The notes beneath the pieces are model-generated. The model saw only the letters and a program-made list of their open reading frames with translations, did no database searches and was not told the DNA's origin. From contig JAXHUH010000257.1 in assembly GCA_034211175.1 (NCBI GenBank), positions 28,956 to 92,955 on the forward strand: a stretch of DNA of 64,000 nucleotides, in the 5' to 3' direction. This DNA is from JAXHUH01 sp034211175 (lineage in GTDB: Bacteria > Actinomycetota > Acidimicrobiia > Acidimicrobiales > CAIXPF01). Below are positions 42,949-51,218 of the stretch, piece after piece. Every line of letters starts with the position of its first letter. Position 1 is the stretch's first letter. A program made the translations under genes and the position numbers.

Positions 42949-43734
42949 TCAGCGTGGCATGGCGAAGCCGCCGGAGACGCTGAGGACCTGGCCGGTGAGC
43001 TGGCGGGCCTGGTGCGACGACAGGAACACCACCGACCAGGCGATGTCGACGGCCTCGGAGCGTCGCCGCAACGGGATGCCGGCCTCGATGTTGGCCACCT
43101 GTGACTCGCCCATCCCGATGTCCTGTTGCCACAGGCTCTGCTCGCCGATGTCCTCGGGTGCCGGCATCACGAGACCCGGGCACACGGTGTTGGCCCGGAT
43201 CCCGTAGCGGCCGTACTCCTTGGCGATCGTCCGGGAGAACGCCATCACCCCCGCCTTCATCGGGCCGTAGTCGCCCATCCGGAGCTCGCCGAACCCGGCG
43301 TCGCTCGAGATCGACGTGATCGACCCCTCCCGCCGCTCGACCATCGCCGGGAGCACGGCGTGGGTGGCGTTGAACGTTGGCAGCAGGTTCAACCGGTACG
43401 CCTGCTCCCACCGCTCGGGGCCCAGGTCGAGGAAGAACGACGCCTTCCCGTTCCAACCGACGTTGTTGACCAGCGCGTGCACCGGCCCGAGGTCGGCCTC
43501 GACCGCCCGGGCCGCGGCGGCGGTGGCGTCGGTGTCGGTGAGGTCGACCTCGTAGGGCACCGCGGTGCCGCCGGCACCGCCGATGTCGGCTGCGGTCTTC
43601 TCCGCCATCGGCAGGTCGCGGTCGAGGATGGCGACCGTGGCGCCCTCGCGGGCGAGCTCGGTGGCGATCGCCCGCCCGATGTTCGAGGCGCCCCCGGTGA
43701 CGATGGCGACGCGGCCGTCCAGCCCGAGATCCAT
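42949..43734 (-). CDS. Short-chain dehydrogenase/reductase
   Basis: 261 aa. TGGASNIGRAIA loop, Asp after strand 2 (LDRDLP, suggesting NAD preference), NNVGWNG in place of NNAG, the Ser region SISSDAGFG and YGPMK as catalytic Tyr/Lys. It resembles FabG-like and 3-hydroxyacyl or cyclic-alcohol dehydrogenases. The ATG has a G-rich ribosome site. Its upstream region carries copy F of the shared dyad, tying it to the acyl-CoA and quinone-reductase genes. Confidence 0.87.
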   Translation of the reverse strand: MDLGLDGRVAIVTGGASNIGRAIATELAREGATVAILDRDLPMAEKTAADIGGAGGTAVPYEVDLTDTDATAAAARAVEADLGPVHALVNNVGWNGKASFFLDLGPERWEQAYRLNLLPTFNATHAVLPAMVERREGSITSISSDAGFGELRMGDYGPMKAGVMAFSRTIAKEYGRYGIRANTVCPGLVMPAPEDIGEQSLWQQDIGMGESQVANIEAGIPLRRRSEAVDIAWSVVFLSSHQARQLTGQVLSVSGGFAMPR

Positions 43735-43782
43735 GGGTCCCCCCGGTTCGCGGCCCGCCCGGTGAACGCCGAGGCGGGCCTG

Positions 43783-43802
43783 TTTCGAATCGGGCTTAGA
43801 TT
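43783..43802. promoter_or_regulatory. Shared 20-bp dyad, copy F
   Basis: TTTCGAATCGGGCTTAGATT, overlapping the stop codon of the TetR gene at 43801 and 49 bases before the SDR start. Shares TCGAA and TTAGATT with copies C and D. Confidence 0.5.
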
Positions 43803-44451
43803 ATCGACGCAGACCGCCGAGGACCAGCTCCACGAGCTGGTCGATGACGTGCGACGCGGGCCGGACATCGCCGGGCCGGTACCACTCGGACGTCCAGTTC
43901 ATGGCGCCGAACAGCAGCATCCGGACGACCGGGAGGTCGAGGTCGGCGCGGATGTCGCCGGCGTCGGCCGCGGCGGTGAGCAGGTCGCCGAACCACGCGC
44001 CGTACCGGCGCTCGTGGGTGTGCTCCCGTTCGCGCACCTCGGCGCTCGCCATCGACAGGATGCGGGTGTGGGCCGCCGTGTAGTCGCTGATCTCGAGCAC
44101 GGCGGCGGCGTGGGCCCTGATCGCGGTCTCGAGTCGCAGCCCGGCGGACGCGTCGGCGGGGAGGGCGTCGACCGCGGCGCGGGCGCTGTCCCAGGCGATC
44201 TCGGTGCCGCGGTGCAGCACCTCCGCCACGAGGTGCTCGCGGCTGTCGAAGTGGTAGTAGAGGCTGCCGGCCTGCATGCCGGCCTCCGCGGCGATGTCGC
44301 TGAGCCGGGCCGAGTAGCCCTGGTCGCGGAAGACCCGGGCCGCGGAGTCGAGGATCCGTTGCCGCGTCCGCTGGGACTTGGTCGGCGCCGACCGCGCGAC
44401 CTGCGGGTCGCGGCGCTGCTCGTCCCCGCGTTCCCCGGTGGCCGCCAACAT
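43801..44451 (-). CDS. TetR-family transcriptional regulator
   Basis: 216 aa. HTH at about 30-70: RQRILDSAARVFRDQGYSARLSDIAAEAGMQAGSLYYHFDSREHL; a C-terminal helical domain typical of KstR2/FadR-like regulators follows. It is divergent from the tmo operon and upstream of an SDR. The start is set at ATG 44451: an upstream ATG at 44568 would put the perfect CGACCG-TC-CGGTCG palindrome inside the coding region. It could control the tmo operon, itself, or the shared dyads. Confidence 0.82.
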   Translation of the reverse strand: MLAATGERGDEQRRDPQVARSAPTKSQRTRQRILDSAARVFRDQGYSARLSDIAAEAGMQAGSLYYHFDSREHLVAEVLHRGTEIAWDSARAAVDALPADASAGLRLETAIRAHAAAVLEISDYTAAHTRILSMASAEVREREHTHERRYGAWFGDLLTAAADAGDIRADLDLPVVRMLLFGAMNWTSEWYRPGDVRPASHVIDQLVELVLGGLRR

Positions 44452-44490
44452 CCCTCTCTTCGCTCGTCCGATCGTCGGCCGCGAGGGTAC

Positions 44491-44504
44491 CGACCGTCCG
44501 GTCG
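44491..44504. promoter_or_regulatory. Perfect palindrome, likely TetR operator
   Basis: CGACCG-TC-CGGTCG lies 40 bases upstream of the TetR start in the divergent TetR/tmo region. ACCGACCG/CGGTCG-type palindromes are common operators for TetR proteins in actinobacteria, so autoregulation is likely. Confidence 0.5.
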
Positions 44505-44642
44505 ACCATCGGGCATCGGGCCCGCGGTCGTACCCGGCGCCGGCAGCGCGGGCTCCGGCCGCCGCCATCCGCCGACCTGGCCATATGGGATCACCCGGCT
44601 GGCTGAACGGAAAACGTCGACGTCAGCGGATCAAACGGAACA

Positions 44643-44681
44643 CCCTTACAGTGAATGTGTCGCTACGCTGCGTTGTAAGGG
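44643..44681. promoter_or_regulatory. tmo promoter region with flanking inverted repeat
   Basis: CCCTTACA (44643-44650) and TGTAAGGG (44674-44681) are perfect 8-bp arms separated by 23 bases that contain TACGCT (44664-44669), a good -10. The tmoA ATG is at 44694. The arms would bracket the -10, suiting activator or repressor control of the operon. Confidence 0.5.
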
Positions 44682-44693
44682 GGGTGAGGTTGG

Positions 44694-46202
44694 ATGGTCG
44701 CACCCGGTGAGTCGGCTGGTCATACCGAGGACTGGCTCGACCTCGCCCGCAATCTCGACTGGACCCCCGACGCGGTGTCCGAGCGCGACCTCTTCCCCGC
44801 CCAGATCGCCGGCGACCCGTGGCTGCCCGCCGAGGAGTGGGCCGGCTGGTCGGAGCCCTACCGGACCTGGTTCGGCGACTACGTGCGGGTCCAGTCCGAG
44901 AAGGAGACGTCGGTCGCGGCGATCGTCGAGGCGCTCGGGCGCGCCAGCGACGTCAGCCGGCTCGACCCGGGCTGGCTGTCGGGGGTCAAGCTCCACGCGG
45001 CGACGTTGCCGCTGGCCGAGTTCGCCGCGGTCATCGGCAGCCTCCGCGCCGCCCGCTTCGGTCGTCACGGGGCGTGGCGGACCACCGCGCTGTTCGGGGC
45101 CCTCGACGAGCTGCGCCACACGCAGATCCCGTTGACGATGATGCACGAGCTCGTCCGGTTCGACGCCCAGTTCGACTGGACCCACCGGCTGCTCCACACC
45201 AACAACTGGGTGGCGATCGCGGCGCGCCACACCTTCGAGGAGCTGCTCCTCTGCGCCGATGCCGTCGAGTACGCGCTCGCCACGAACTTCGTGTTCGAGA
45301 CCGGGTTCACCAACCTCCAGTTCATCGGCCTCGCCGCGGTGTCCGACCAGGTCGACGACCGGCTGTTCGAGACGATGATCACCTCGATCCAGACCGACGA
45401 GGCCCGACACGCCCAGATCGGCCGGCCCGTGCTCGAGACCGTCGTGGCCCACGACCCCGACGGGGCCCAGCGCCTGGTCGACAAGTGGTTCTGGCGGAGC
45501 TGGCAGCTGTTCTCGGTCGTCACCGGGTTCGCCATGGACTACCTGACGCCCGTGTCGCGCCGGGCCGGTTCGTTCAAGGAGTTCGTCGAGGAGTGGGTCG
45601 TCGGGCAGTTCCTCGACTCCCTCCAGGACGTCGGCCTGCGGCGCCCGTGGTACTGGGAGACCTTCGAGCGCTCGCTCGACCACTACCACCACAGCGTCTA
45701 CGCCTCGGCGTACAGCTACCGGTCGACCGTGTGGTTCGACATGGTCCTGCCCGGGCCCGAGGAGCGCCGGTGGCTGCGGCGCAAGTACCCCGACTCGTTC
45801 CCCGCCTACGAGCCGATCTGGGACCGGGTGACCGAGCTGTGGCGGCGCACCGACCCCGGCATCGACCTCGCCGTCCACGGCCTGGCGGTGCCGCTGTTCT
45901 GCCACCTCTGCCAGATCGTGCTCGCCCACGGCACCCCCGACGGCAACGACGCCGTCGTCGTCCACCACGAGGGCCGGTCCCGCATCTTCTGCTCGGAGCC
46001 GTGCCGGTGGATCTTCGAGTCCGAGCCCGAGCGCTATGCCGGCCACCAGGACATCGTCTCCCGGGTGCTCGCCGGCGAGGCGCCCGGCAACCTCGTCCAG
46101 TTCCTCCGCCGCTACTGCGGCCTGACGTACGAGGAGTGGGGCAAGGACGTCCGCGGTGGCGTGTACCCGTGGATGATGGCGCGGGAGGACGGGCGTGGCT
46201 GA
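44694..46202 (+). CDS. tmoA: Toluene/aromatic monooxygenase hydroxylase alpha subunit
   Basis: 502 aa, the diiron subunit of a soluble multicomponent monooxygenase of the toluene-4-monooxygenase group. All iron ligands are present: Glu109, Glu139, His142 (DELRH), Glu202 (FETGFTN), Glu236, His239 (TDEARHAQ). These match E104/E134/H137/E197/E231/H234 of TmoA with a constant offset of five, and the gating Thr is kept (Thr206). A YHS-like Cys site (CHLC...CSEPC) sits in the C-terminal region. It hydroxylates an aromatic or alkene substrate with O2. ATG 44694 has GGGGTGAGG before it. First gene of the operon. Confidence 0.92.
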   Translation: MVAPGESAGHTEDWLDLARNLDWTPDAVSERDLFPAQIAGDPWLPAEEWAGWSEPYRTWFGDYVRVQSEKETSVAAIVEALGRASDVSRLDPGWLSGVKLHAATLPLAEFAAVIGSLRAARFGRHGAWRTTALFGALDELRHTQIPLTMMHELVRFDAQFDWTHRLLHTNNWVAIAARHTFEELLLCADAVEYALATNFVFETGFTNLQFIGLAAVSDQVDDRLFETMITSIQTDEARHAQIGRPVLETVVAHDPDGAQRLVDKWFWRSWQLFSVVTGFAMDYLTPVSRRAGSFKEFVEEWVVGQFLDSLQDVGLRRPWYWETFERSLDHYHHSVYASAYSYRSTVWFDMVLPGPEERRWLRRKYPDSFPAYEPIWDRVTELWRRTDPGIDLAVHGLAVPLFCHLCQIVLAHGTPDGNDAVVVHHEGRSRIFCSEPCRWIFESEPERYAGHQDIVSRVLAGEAPGNLVQFLRRYCGLTYEEWGKDVRGGVYPWMMAREDGRG

Positions 46203-46461
46203 GGGCCCCCTGCCCCTGTGCGGCTTCGTCGAGGGCGACTCGATGGGCGTGCTCGTGTTCGCGGCGATCGACATGCCGCTCGCCGAGGTCGCCCGTCGGC
46301 TGCTCACCTCGGCCTCGGTCCGGATCGAGCCGGGGTCACCCGAGGACTGGGAGCTCCACGTCGCCGAGCGCGCCGTCCCGATGGGAACGGCCGAGACCGA
46401 GACCGTCGGCGACGCCCACCTCGCCGCACTCGACCGCATCGACCTGCGGCGGCGCGCGTGA
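46195..46461 (+). CDS. tmoB: Toluene monooxygenase gamma subunit
   Basis: 88 aa, length and position of TmoB. It begins PLCGFVEGDSMGVLVFAAIDMPLAEVARRL and ends with the LAALDRIDLRRR that mirrors the TmoB C-terminus. It forms part of the (alpha-beta-gamma)2 hydroxylase. The GTG start overlaps the tmoA stop; the stop overlaps the next start (GTGA). Low sequence conservation makes gene order an important part of the call. Confidence 0.78.
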   Translation: MAEGPLPLCGFVEGDSMGVLVFAAIDMPLAEVARRLLTSASVRIEPGSPEDWELHVAERAVPMGTAETETVGDAHLAALDRIDLRRRA

Positions 46462-46835
46462 CCCCGCCCGAGCACGGCGACGCGACCCGTCCGGGCCACC
46501 ACGAGGTCGTTCGTGACACGGCAGGGACCCGGGTCGCCGACGACGCCGAGCTGTGGGAGGGCGATCTCCTCGGCGTCGAGGTCGCCGGGGTCCCGGTGGT
46601 CCTGACCCGGGTCGACGGCGTCGTGTGCGCCTACGTCGATCGGTGCGCCCACCTGCGTGTGCGCCTGAGCGAGGGCCGTCTCGACGGCGGGGTGCTCACC
46701 TGCCGGGCCCACCACTGGTGCTACGACGCCACGACCGGCAACGGCATCAACCCGCGGGGCGTCGCGCTGGAGCCCGTCGCCGCCGAGGTCCGCGACGGCG
46801 GCGTGTTCGTGGTCGTGGGTGACGACGATGGCTGA
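46458..46835 (+). CDS. tmoC: Rieske ferredoxin of the monooxygenase
   Basis: 125 aa. The Rieske [2Fe-2S] ligands are in CAHLRVRL...CRAHHWCYD (Cys-x-His and Cys-x2-His). The protein shuttles electrons to the diiron hydroxylase. An Ala/His-rich N-terminal extension of about 20 residues precedes the domain compared with TmoC. GTG start in the GTGA overlap with tmoB. The reductase that should reduce it (TmoF) is not encoded nearby. Confidence 0.85.
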   Translation: MTPPEHGDATRPGHHEVVRDTAGTRVADDAELWEGDLLGVEVAGVPVVLTRVDGVVCAYVDRCAHLRVRLSEGRLDGGVLTCRAHHWCYDATTGNGINPRGVALEPVAAEVRDGGVFVVVGDDDG

Positions 46836-47097
46836 GCGACGGGTCGGGCCCGTGCTGCGTGCCGGGCGTCTGGGCGAGGCGGTCGCCGCCGCGGTCTCCC
46901 GTGGTGACGGCGGCGTCGAGATCGAGGACCGCGGCGGGTATCTGCGGGTCACCGCCCCGCCGCCGTGTGTCGTGCGCCGGGACGCGGTCGAGGAGGAGCT
47001 CGGGGAGCCGTTCGCACTGCCGGGGGACCTGGAGCGGGTGATGCCGTCGTTCCGTGGCCGGCTGGTGCTGAGCGAGGAGGAGGCGCGATGGGAGTGA
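46828..47097 (+). CDS. tmoD: MmoB/DmpM-type effector protein
   Basis: 89 aa. VGPVLRAGRLGEAVAAAV, VEIEDRGGYLRVTAPPPCVV and the VMPSFRGRL segment match TmoD, the cofactor-less regulatory protein that binds the hydroxylase and tunes turnover and regiospecificity. ATG 46828 is chosen; a GTG at 46819 would lengthen it by three residues. It overlaps tmoC at its start and tmoE at its end. Confidence 0.85.
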   Translation: MAERRVGPVLRAGRLGEAVAAAVSRGDGGVEIEDRGGYLRVTAPPPCVVRRDAVEEELGEPFALPGDLERVMPSFRGRLVLSEEEARWE

Positions 47098-48056
47098 ACC
47101 GATCCGGGCGGCGGACCTACTCCCACCTGGCCGATCGCCGGCGGGTGCCGTCGTCCTACGAGATCGCCAGCTCGGCGCTCCTCTACTACCCGGAGCGCGG
47201 CTTCGAGCTGCGCACCCCGGTCGCCGAGTGGTACCGCACCCACCAGGACGGGTCCGCGCTCGCCGGCGGCGCCTGGGAGGACTTCAGCGACCCGGCCGCC
47301 ACGACCTACGCGACCTACGTGAACCGCCAGCGCGACCGTGAGGTCGCACTCGATCTGGTCCTCGTCGGTGTCGACGACGCCGAGCCGACGGACGCGTGGC
47401 TCGAGGTCCTGGCCTCGGTGTTCGCGCCGCTGCGCTACCCGGGCCATGCGCTGATGATGGGCGCGTCCTACGTCGGGTCGATGGCGCCGGGCGGGCGGGT
47501 CGCCATCGCCGCCGCGTTCTGGGCGGCCGACGAGATGCGCCGCGTCCACCGCATCGCCCGGCGCCTCGCCGACCTGCGCGCCGCCCACCCCGGGCTCGGC
47601 GACGACGCGCGGCAGCGGTGGGAGCGGGACGGGACGTGGGTCGAGCTGCGGCGCCTCCTCGAGCGCCTGCTGGTCACCTACGACTGGGGTGAGTGCTTCG
47701 CTGCGCTCGACCTCGTGGTGAAGCCGCTGGTCGACCACCTCGTCGACGTCGAGCTCGCCGCCGCGGCCCGGGAGGCGGGCGACCGGTCGCTCGCCACGGT
47801 GCTCACGAGCCTCGCGGAGGACGCGGCGTGGCAGCGGGCGTGGTCCGTCGAGTTGGTGCGCACGGCGATCGACGACGCGGGGCGGGCGGCGCTCGCCGAG
47901 TGGGCCACGGCATGGACGGATCCGGCGATCGACGCCATCGGGCCCCTGGCGGTCGCGATCGGCGGCGGGGACCGGTCGTCGGCATCGGAGCGGACGGAAG
48001 CGGCGACAGCGGCGCAGCGGGAGCATCTCGTGCGCTGCGGACTGGCGGAGGCATGA
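47088..48056 (+). CDS. tmoE: Toluene monooxygenase hydroxylase beta subunit
   Basis: 322 aa. Beta subunit of the hydroxylase, related in fold to the alpha subunit but without iron ligands. Recognisable TmoE-like segments: RRTYSHLADRRRVPSSYEIASSALLYYPERGFEL, the DPAATTYATYVNRQRDRE segment and the central RYPGHALMMGASYVGSMAP. ATG 47088 overlaps tmoD by 10 bases with GAGGAGGAGG before it. Its stop overlaps the start of the histidine kinase gene (ATGA), so the sensor is coupled to the operon. Confidence 0.87.
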   Translation: MGVNRSGRRTYSHLADRRRVPSSYEIASSALLYYPERGFELRTPVAEWYRTHQDGSALAGGAWEDFSDPAATTYATYVNRQRDREVALDLVLVGVDDAEPTDAWLEVLASVFAPLRYPGHALMMGASYVGSMAPGGRVAIAAAFWAADEMRRVHRIARRLADLRAAHPGLGDDARQRWERDGTWVELRRLLERLLVTYDWGECFAALDLVVKPLVDHLVDVELAAAAREAGDRSLATVLTSLAEDAAWQRAWSVELVRTAIDDAGRAALAEWATAWTDPAIDAIGPLAVAIGGGDRSSASERTEAATAAQREHLVRCGLAEA

Positions 48057-49567
48057 ACACGATCACTCTCGATGACGCCGTCGCCTTCACGCGCACGGCC
48101 CTCGACAACGGCCTCGACGCCGTCGCCGTGTTCGGTGACGGGCTGCGAGTCCACCACTGGAACGCGGCGATGGAGGAGCTGAGCGGCATCCCGGCCGGCC
48201 GGGCGACCCGGTCGACGATCGCCGAGCTGTTCCCGGCGATCCGCTCGTCGGAGGACGAGGCCCGCCTGGCCGCCGCGCTCGACGGCTCCTACTCGGCGTC
48301 CGAACCGCCGTTCTTCGGTGCCCGCGACCCGGCGCGGGGCCACGCGCACGAGTGGTTCGTCCTCCCGCTGGTCAACGACGGCCGGGTGGGCCGGGCCGTG
48401 CTCACCGCGCGCTCGGTCGTCGTGCGCGGCAACATCCGCGACCAGATGGCCGAGACCGACCAGCGGTTCGTGGCCATGGCCAACAGCTCACCCGTGCTGC
48501 TGTGGATGGCGGGGCGCGACGGGCTGTGCAACTTCTTCAACGAGACGTGGCTGCAGTTCAGCGGCCGGTCCATCGAGGACGAGTACGGCGTCGGTTGGAC
48601 CGAGGGGGTCCACCCCGAGGACTTCGAGCACTGCATGTCGACGTACCTGCGGGCCTTCAGCGACCGGCGGTCGTTCGAGATGGAGTACCGGCTGCGCCGC
48701 CACGACGGTGAGTACCGCTGGATCCTCGACCGCGGCGTGCCACGGGAGGCGCCCTCGGGCGGGTTCGCCGGCTTCATCGGGTCGTGCATCGACATCACCG
48801 ACCGGATCGAGGCGGAGCGCGAGACCCGGGCCGTGGCCGACGAGCTGGCCCGGACCAATGCCTATCTCGAGCGCCTGCTGTACGCGACCTCGCACGACCT
48901 GCGCGAGCCGATCCGGTCGGTGTTCAACTTCGCCGAGCTGCTCGCCGACCACCTCGACGTCCACCCCAACGGCTCGGACGGCTCCGTGGACCACCCGGAG
49001 GGCGGCCTCGACGACACCGGCCGCGACTACCTCCGCCGGATCACCGACGGCGCGACGCGGATGCGGGGCCTGGTCGACGGCATGTTGGAGTTCGCCAGCG
49101 TCCGCGGCGAGCCGGCGGTCCGCGACGAGGTCGACACCCGCGAGCTGATCGAGTCGATCCGCGACGACCTGGCCGACGTCGCCGCCGAAGGCGGGGTCAC
49201 GATCACGGTCGGCGACGTCCCGGCGGTGCTCGGCGATCGCTCCCAGCTCGACCGGGTGTTCCGCAACCTGGTCGCCAACGCCATCAAGTACCGGGCCGAG
49301 AGCGACCCGTGCGTCACGATCACCGGGGAGCGCAGCGGCGACGAGGCCATCGTCTGCGTCGCCGACAACGGCATAGGCTTCGACCAGAAGGACGCCGATC
49401 GGATCTTCGAGATCTTCCGGCGACTCCACCCGCGAGAGCGCTACCCCGGCTACGGCGTCGGTCTTGCGCTGGTGCGGGACGTCGTGGAGCGTCACGGGGG
49501 CCGGATCTGGGCCACCTCCTCGCCGGGCAGCGGTGCGCGCTTCTGGTGCGCACTGCCGGCCGCATGA
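48053..49567 (+). CDS. PAS-domain histidine kinase of bacteriophytochrome type
   Basis: 504 aa, no membrane segments. Two PAS folds (about 10-125 and 140-265; the second ends GFIGSCIDITDR), then a dimerisation helix with ATSHDLREPIRSVFNFAELL (phospho-acceptor His in the HDLxEPxR form found in phytochrome-type kinases), and an HATPase domain with NLVANAIKY, VADNGIGFD and YGVGLALV boxes. It senses something in the cytoplasm through the PAS domains, possibly the aromatic substrate by analogy with TodS/TmoS, although domain order differs. Its overlapping start makes it the sixth gene of the operon. Confidence 0.88.
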   Translation: MNTITLDDAVAFTRTALDNGLDAVAVFGDGLRVHHWNAAMEELSGIPAGRATRSTIAELFPAIRSSEDEARLAAALDGSYSASEPPFFGARDPARGHAHEWFVLPLVNDGRVGRAVLTARSVVVRGNIRDQMAETDQRFVAMANSSPVLLWMAGRDGLCNFFNETWLQFSGRSIEDEYGVGWTEGVHPEDFEHCMSTYLRAFSDRRSFEMEYRLRRHDGEYRWILDRGVPREAPSGGFAGFIGSCIDITDRIEAERETRAVADELARTNAYLERLLYATSHDLREPIRSVFNFAELLADHLDVHPNGSDGSVDHPEGGLDDTGRDYLRRITDGATRMRGLVDGMLEFASVRGEPAVRDEVDTRELIESIRDDLADVAAEGGVTITVGDVPAVLGDRSQLDRVFRNLVANAIKYRAESDPCVTITGERSGDEAIVCVADNGIGFDQKDADRIFEIFRRLHPRERYPGYGVGLALVRDVVERHGGRIWATSSPGSGARFWCALPAA

Positions 49568-49580
49568 TCGGAACCGGGAC

Positions 49581-50033
49581 ATGACCTCACGACACGACAC
49601 CAGCCAGGGGCGGCCGATCCGCCTGATGCTGGTCGACGACAACCCCGACGATCGCCTCTTCGCTGAGCGCGCGTTCTCGACCAACGACGGGCTGGAGCTG
49701 GTCGCGGTGGCGGAGGACGGGCCCGAGGCCCTCGCCGCGCTCCGGGAGCGGGTGAGCGCCGTCGGCGGCGACGCGCCCGATCTCGTGCTGCTCGACATCA
49801 ACATGCCGGCCATGGACGGCTTCGAGGTGCTGGCCGAGGTCCGCGGCGACCCGGAGCTCAACCACATCCCGGTGGCCATGCTCACGTCGAGCGACAGCCC
49901 GATCGACCTGCGTCGGTCGTACTCCGTCGGCGCGTGCTCCTACATCACCAAGCCGCTCGGGTTCGTCGCCTACCGGGCGCTGGCCGACTCGCTGTGCCAC
50001 TACTGGACCGAGGTGTCGAGCTGCCGGACCTGA
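49581..50033 (+). CDS. Single-domain response regulator (Rcp1/CheY type)
   Basis: 150 aa. Receiver domain with LVDDNPDDR acid pair, phospho-Asp in LLDINMPAMDG, Thr/Ser switch (AMLTSSDSP) and Lys in ITKPLGF. There is no DNA-binding output. Single-domain regulators of this type normally pair with phytochrome-like kinases, as here (13-base gap). The pair therefore cannot act directly on the promoter; it must signal by protein contact or a phosphorelay. Confidence 0.88.
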   Translation: MTSRHDTSQGRPIRLMLVDDNPDDRLFAERAFSTNDGLELVAVAEDGPEALAALRERVSAVGGDAPDLVLLDINMPAMDGFEVLAEVRGDPELNHIPVAMLTSSDSPIDLRRSYSVGACSYITKPLGFVAYRALADSLCHYWTEVSSCRT

Positions 50034-50143
50034 CGTCCGGCCGGGCGCGGTCGCCCTCCTGGCCTCGTGGTTCGTGGCGGCGCGGTGCGACCCGGCGCGA
50101 AATCGTGTTGCCGGCCGTCATCTGCTGCCGCGAAGCTCCCGAC

Positions 50144-50641
50144 ATGCCCGCCACCACCCTCGACGTCGCCGCGCCCGCCTTCATGGAGATGGCCCATCGC
50201 ATCGTGTGGTGCTCGGCCGCCACCGTCGACCCCTCCGGCCGCCCCCGCAGCCGCGTCCTCCACCCCATCTGGGAGTGGGACGGCTCCTCGCTCGTCGGCT
50301 GGGTCGGCACCTCGCGCACGCCGGCCAAGGACGCCCACCTCGCCCACAGCCCCTACCTGAGCTGCACCTACTGGTCGCCCAGCCAGGACACGTGCACCGC
50401 CGAGTGCCACGCCACGTGGGTGACCGATCCCGACGAGCGCCTCGCAGTGTGGGACCGGCTCGCCGGGGGCCCTGAGCCGGTGGGCTACGACCCGTCGATG
50501 ATCCCCGGCTGGTCCCGTGACCCCGACTCGTCGTTCACCGGGCTGCGCCTCGAGCCGTGGCGCCTGCGCCTGATGGACGGGGTGATGATGGCGACCGGCG
50601 GGGCCGAGGGCCGTCTCCTCACCTGGCGCGCCGGCACCTGA
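50144..50641 (+). CDS. Pyridoxamine 5'-phosphate oxidase-fold protein
   Basis: 165 aa split-barrel protein (PNPOx/FDOR type). Features: FMEMAHRIVWCSAATVDPSGRPRSRVLHPIWEWDG for the conserved strand pair, then GRVGTSRTPAKDAHLAHSPYLSCTY. Family members bind FMN or F420, or heme in some; nothing fixes this choice. ATG 50144 begins the homology. It lies alone after the two-component genes. Confidence 0.8.
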   Translation: MPATTLDVAAPAFMEMAHRIVWCSAATVDPSGRPRSRVLHPIWEWDGSSLVGWVGTSRTPAKDAHLAHSPYLSCTYWSPSQDTCTAECHATWVTDPDERLAVWDRLAGGPEPVGYDPSMIPGWSRDPDSSFTGLRLEPWRLRLMDGVMMATGGAEGRLLTWRAGT

Positions 50642-50737
50642 ACCGGCGTCGCGCGTCCCGTGGCGATGGCGCGTCGGGCCGTCGTCGGCGTCGCGAACGC
50701 GCCATCATGGCGATTCGCGAGGAGATCTCGTCCGGGT

Positions 50738-50764
50738 TGTCCATCTGCGGCCCGGTCGTTCGTC
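50738..50764 (+). promoter_or_regulatory. Candidate ECF42-type promoter for the YCII/sigma operon
   Basis: TGTCCA, 17 bases, then CGTC. This is one base away from TGTCGA/CG(A or T)C, the promoter pattern I recall for ECF42 sigma targets. It lies 48 bases before the YCII ATG, fitting autoregulation by the sigma factor encoded downstream. Confidence 0.35.
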
Positions 50765-50812
50765 GTCGGGGTGCACGTGGGGAGCGACCCCACGGCAGAG
50801 GAGGAGAGTGCG

Positions 50813-51181
50813 ATGCGCTACATGCTGATCCTGGTCGACGCCCCCGACGCCGGTGCCGAGCCCGGCACGCCCGAGGAGGCGGCCGAGTTCCAGCAGTGGA
50901 TGGACTACACGCAGGAGATGGTCGAGGCCGGGGTGATGGTCGGCGGTGAGGCCCTGCTCGGCCCGGAGTCCGCCACCACGGTGCGGGTCCGTGACGGCAA
51001 GACGCTCACCACCGACGGGCCGTTCGCCGAGACCAAGGAGGTCCTCGGCGGCTACTACGTCATCGACGTGGCCGACCTCGACGCCGCGATCGAGTGGGCG
51101 GCCAAGGTGCCGGTCAGCGACCGGGGCTCGGTCGAGGTCCGCCCGATCATGGAGATGGACGAGCCGGCGACGACGGCCTGA
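50813..51181 (+). CDS. YCII/DGPF-domain protein paired with a sigma factor
   Basis: 122 aa. MRYMLILVDAP start, TTDGPFAETKEVLGGYYVIDVADLDAAIEWAAK with the full DGPF box and an acidic C-terminus (VRPIMEMDEP). ECF42 sigma genes are almost always accompanied by such genes and they are the typical targets of that sigma. GAGGAGGAGAG precedes the ATG. The sigma gene starts 37 bases after its stop. Confidence 0.85.
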   Translation: MRYMLILVDAPDAGAEPGTPEEAAEFQQWMDYTQEMVEAGVMVGGEALLGPESATTVRVRDGKTLTTDGPFAETKEVLGGYYVIDVADLDAAIEWAAKVPVSDRGSVEVRPIMEMDEPATTA

Positions 51182-51218
51182 GCCCGAGCCTGCCCGCGGT
51201 CGCCGTGCCCCGCCGAGC

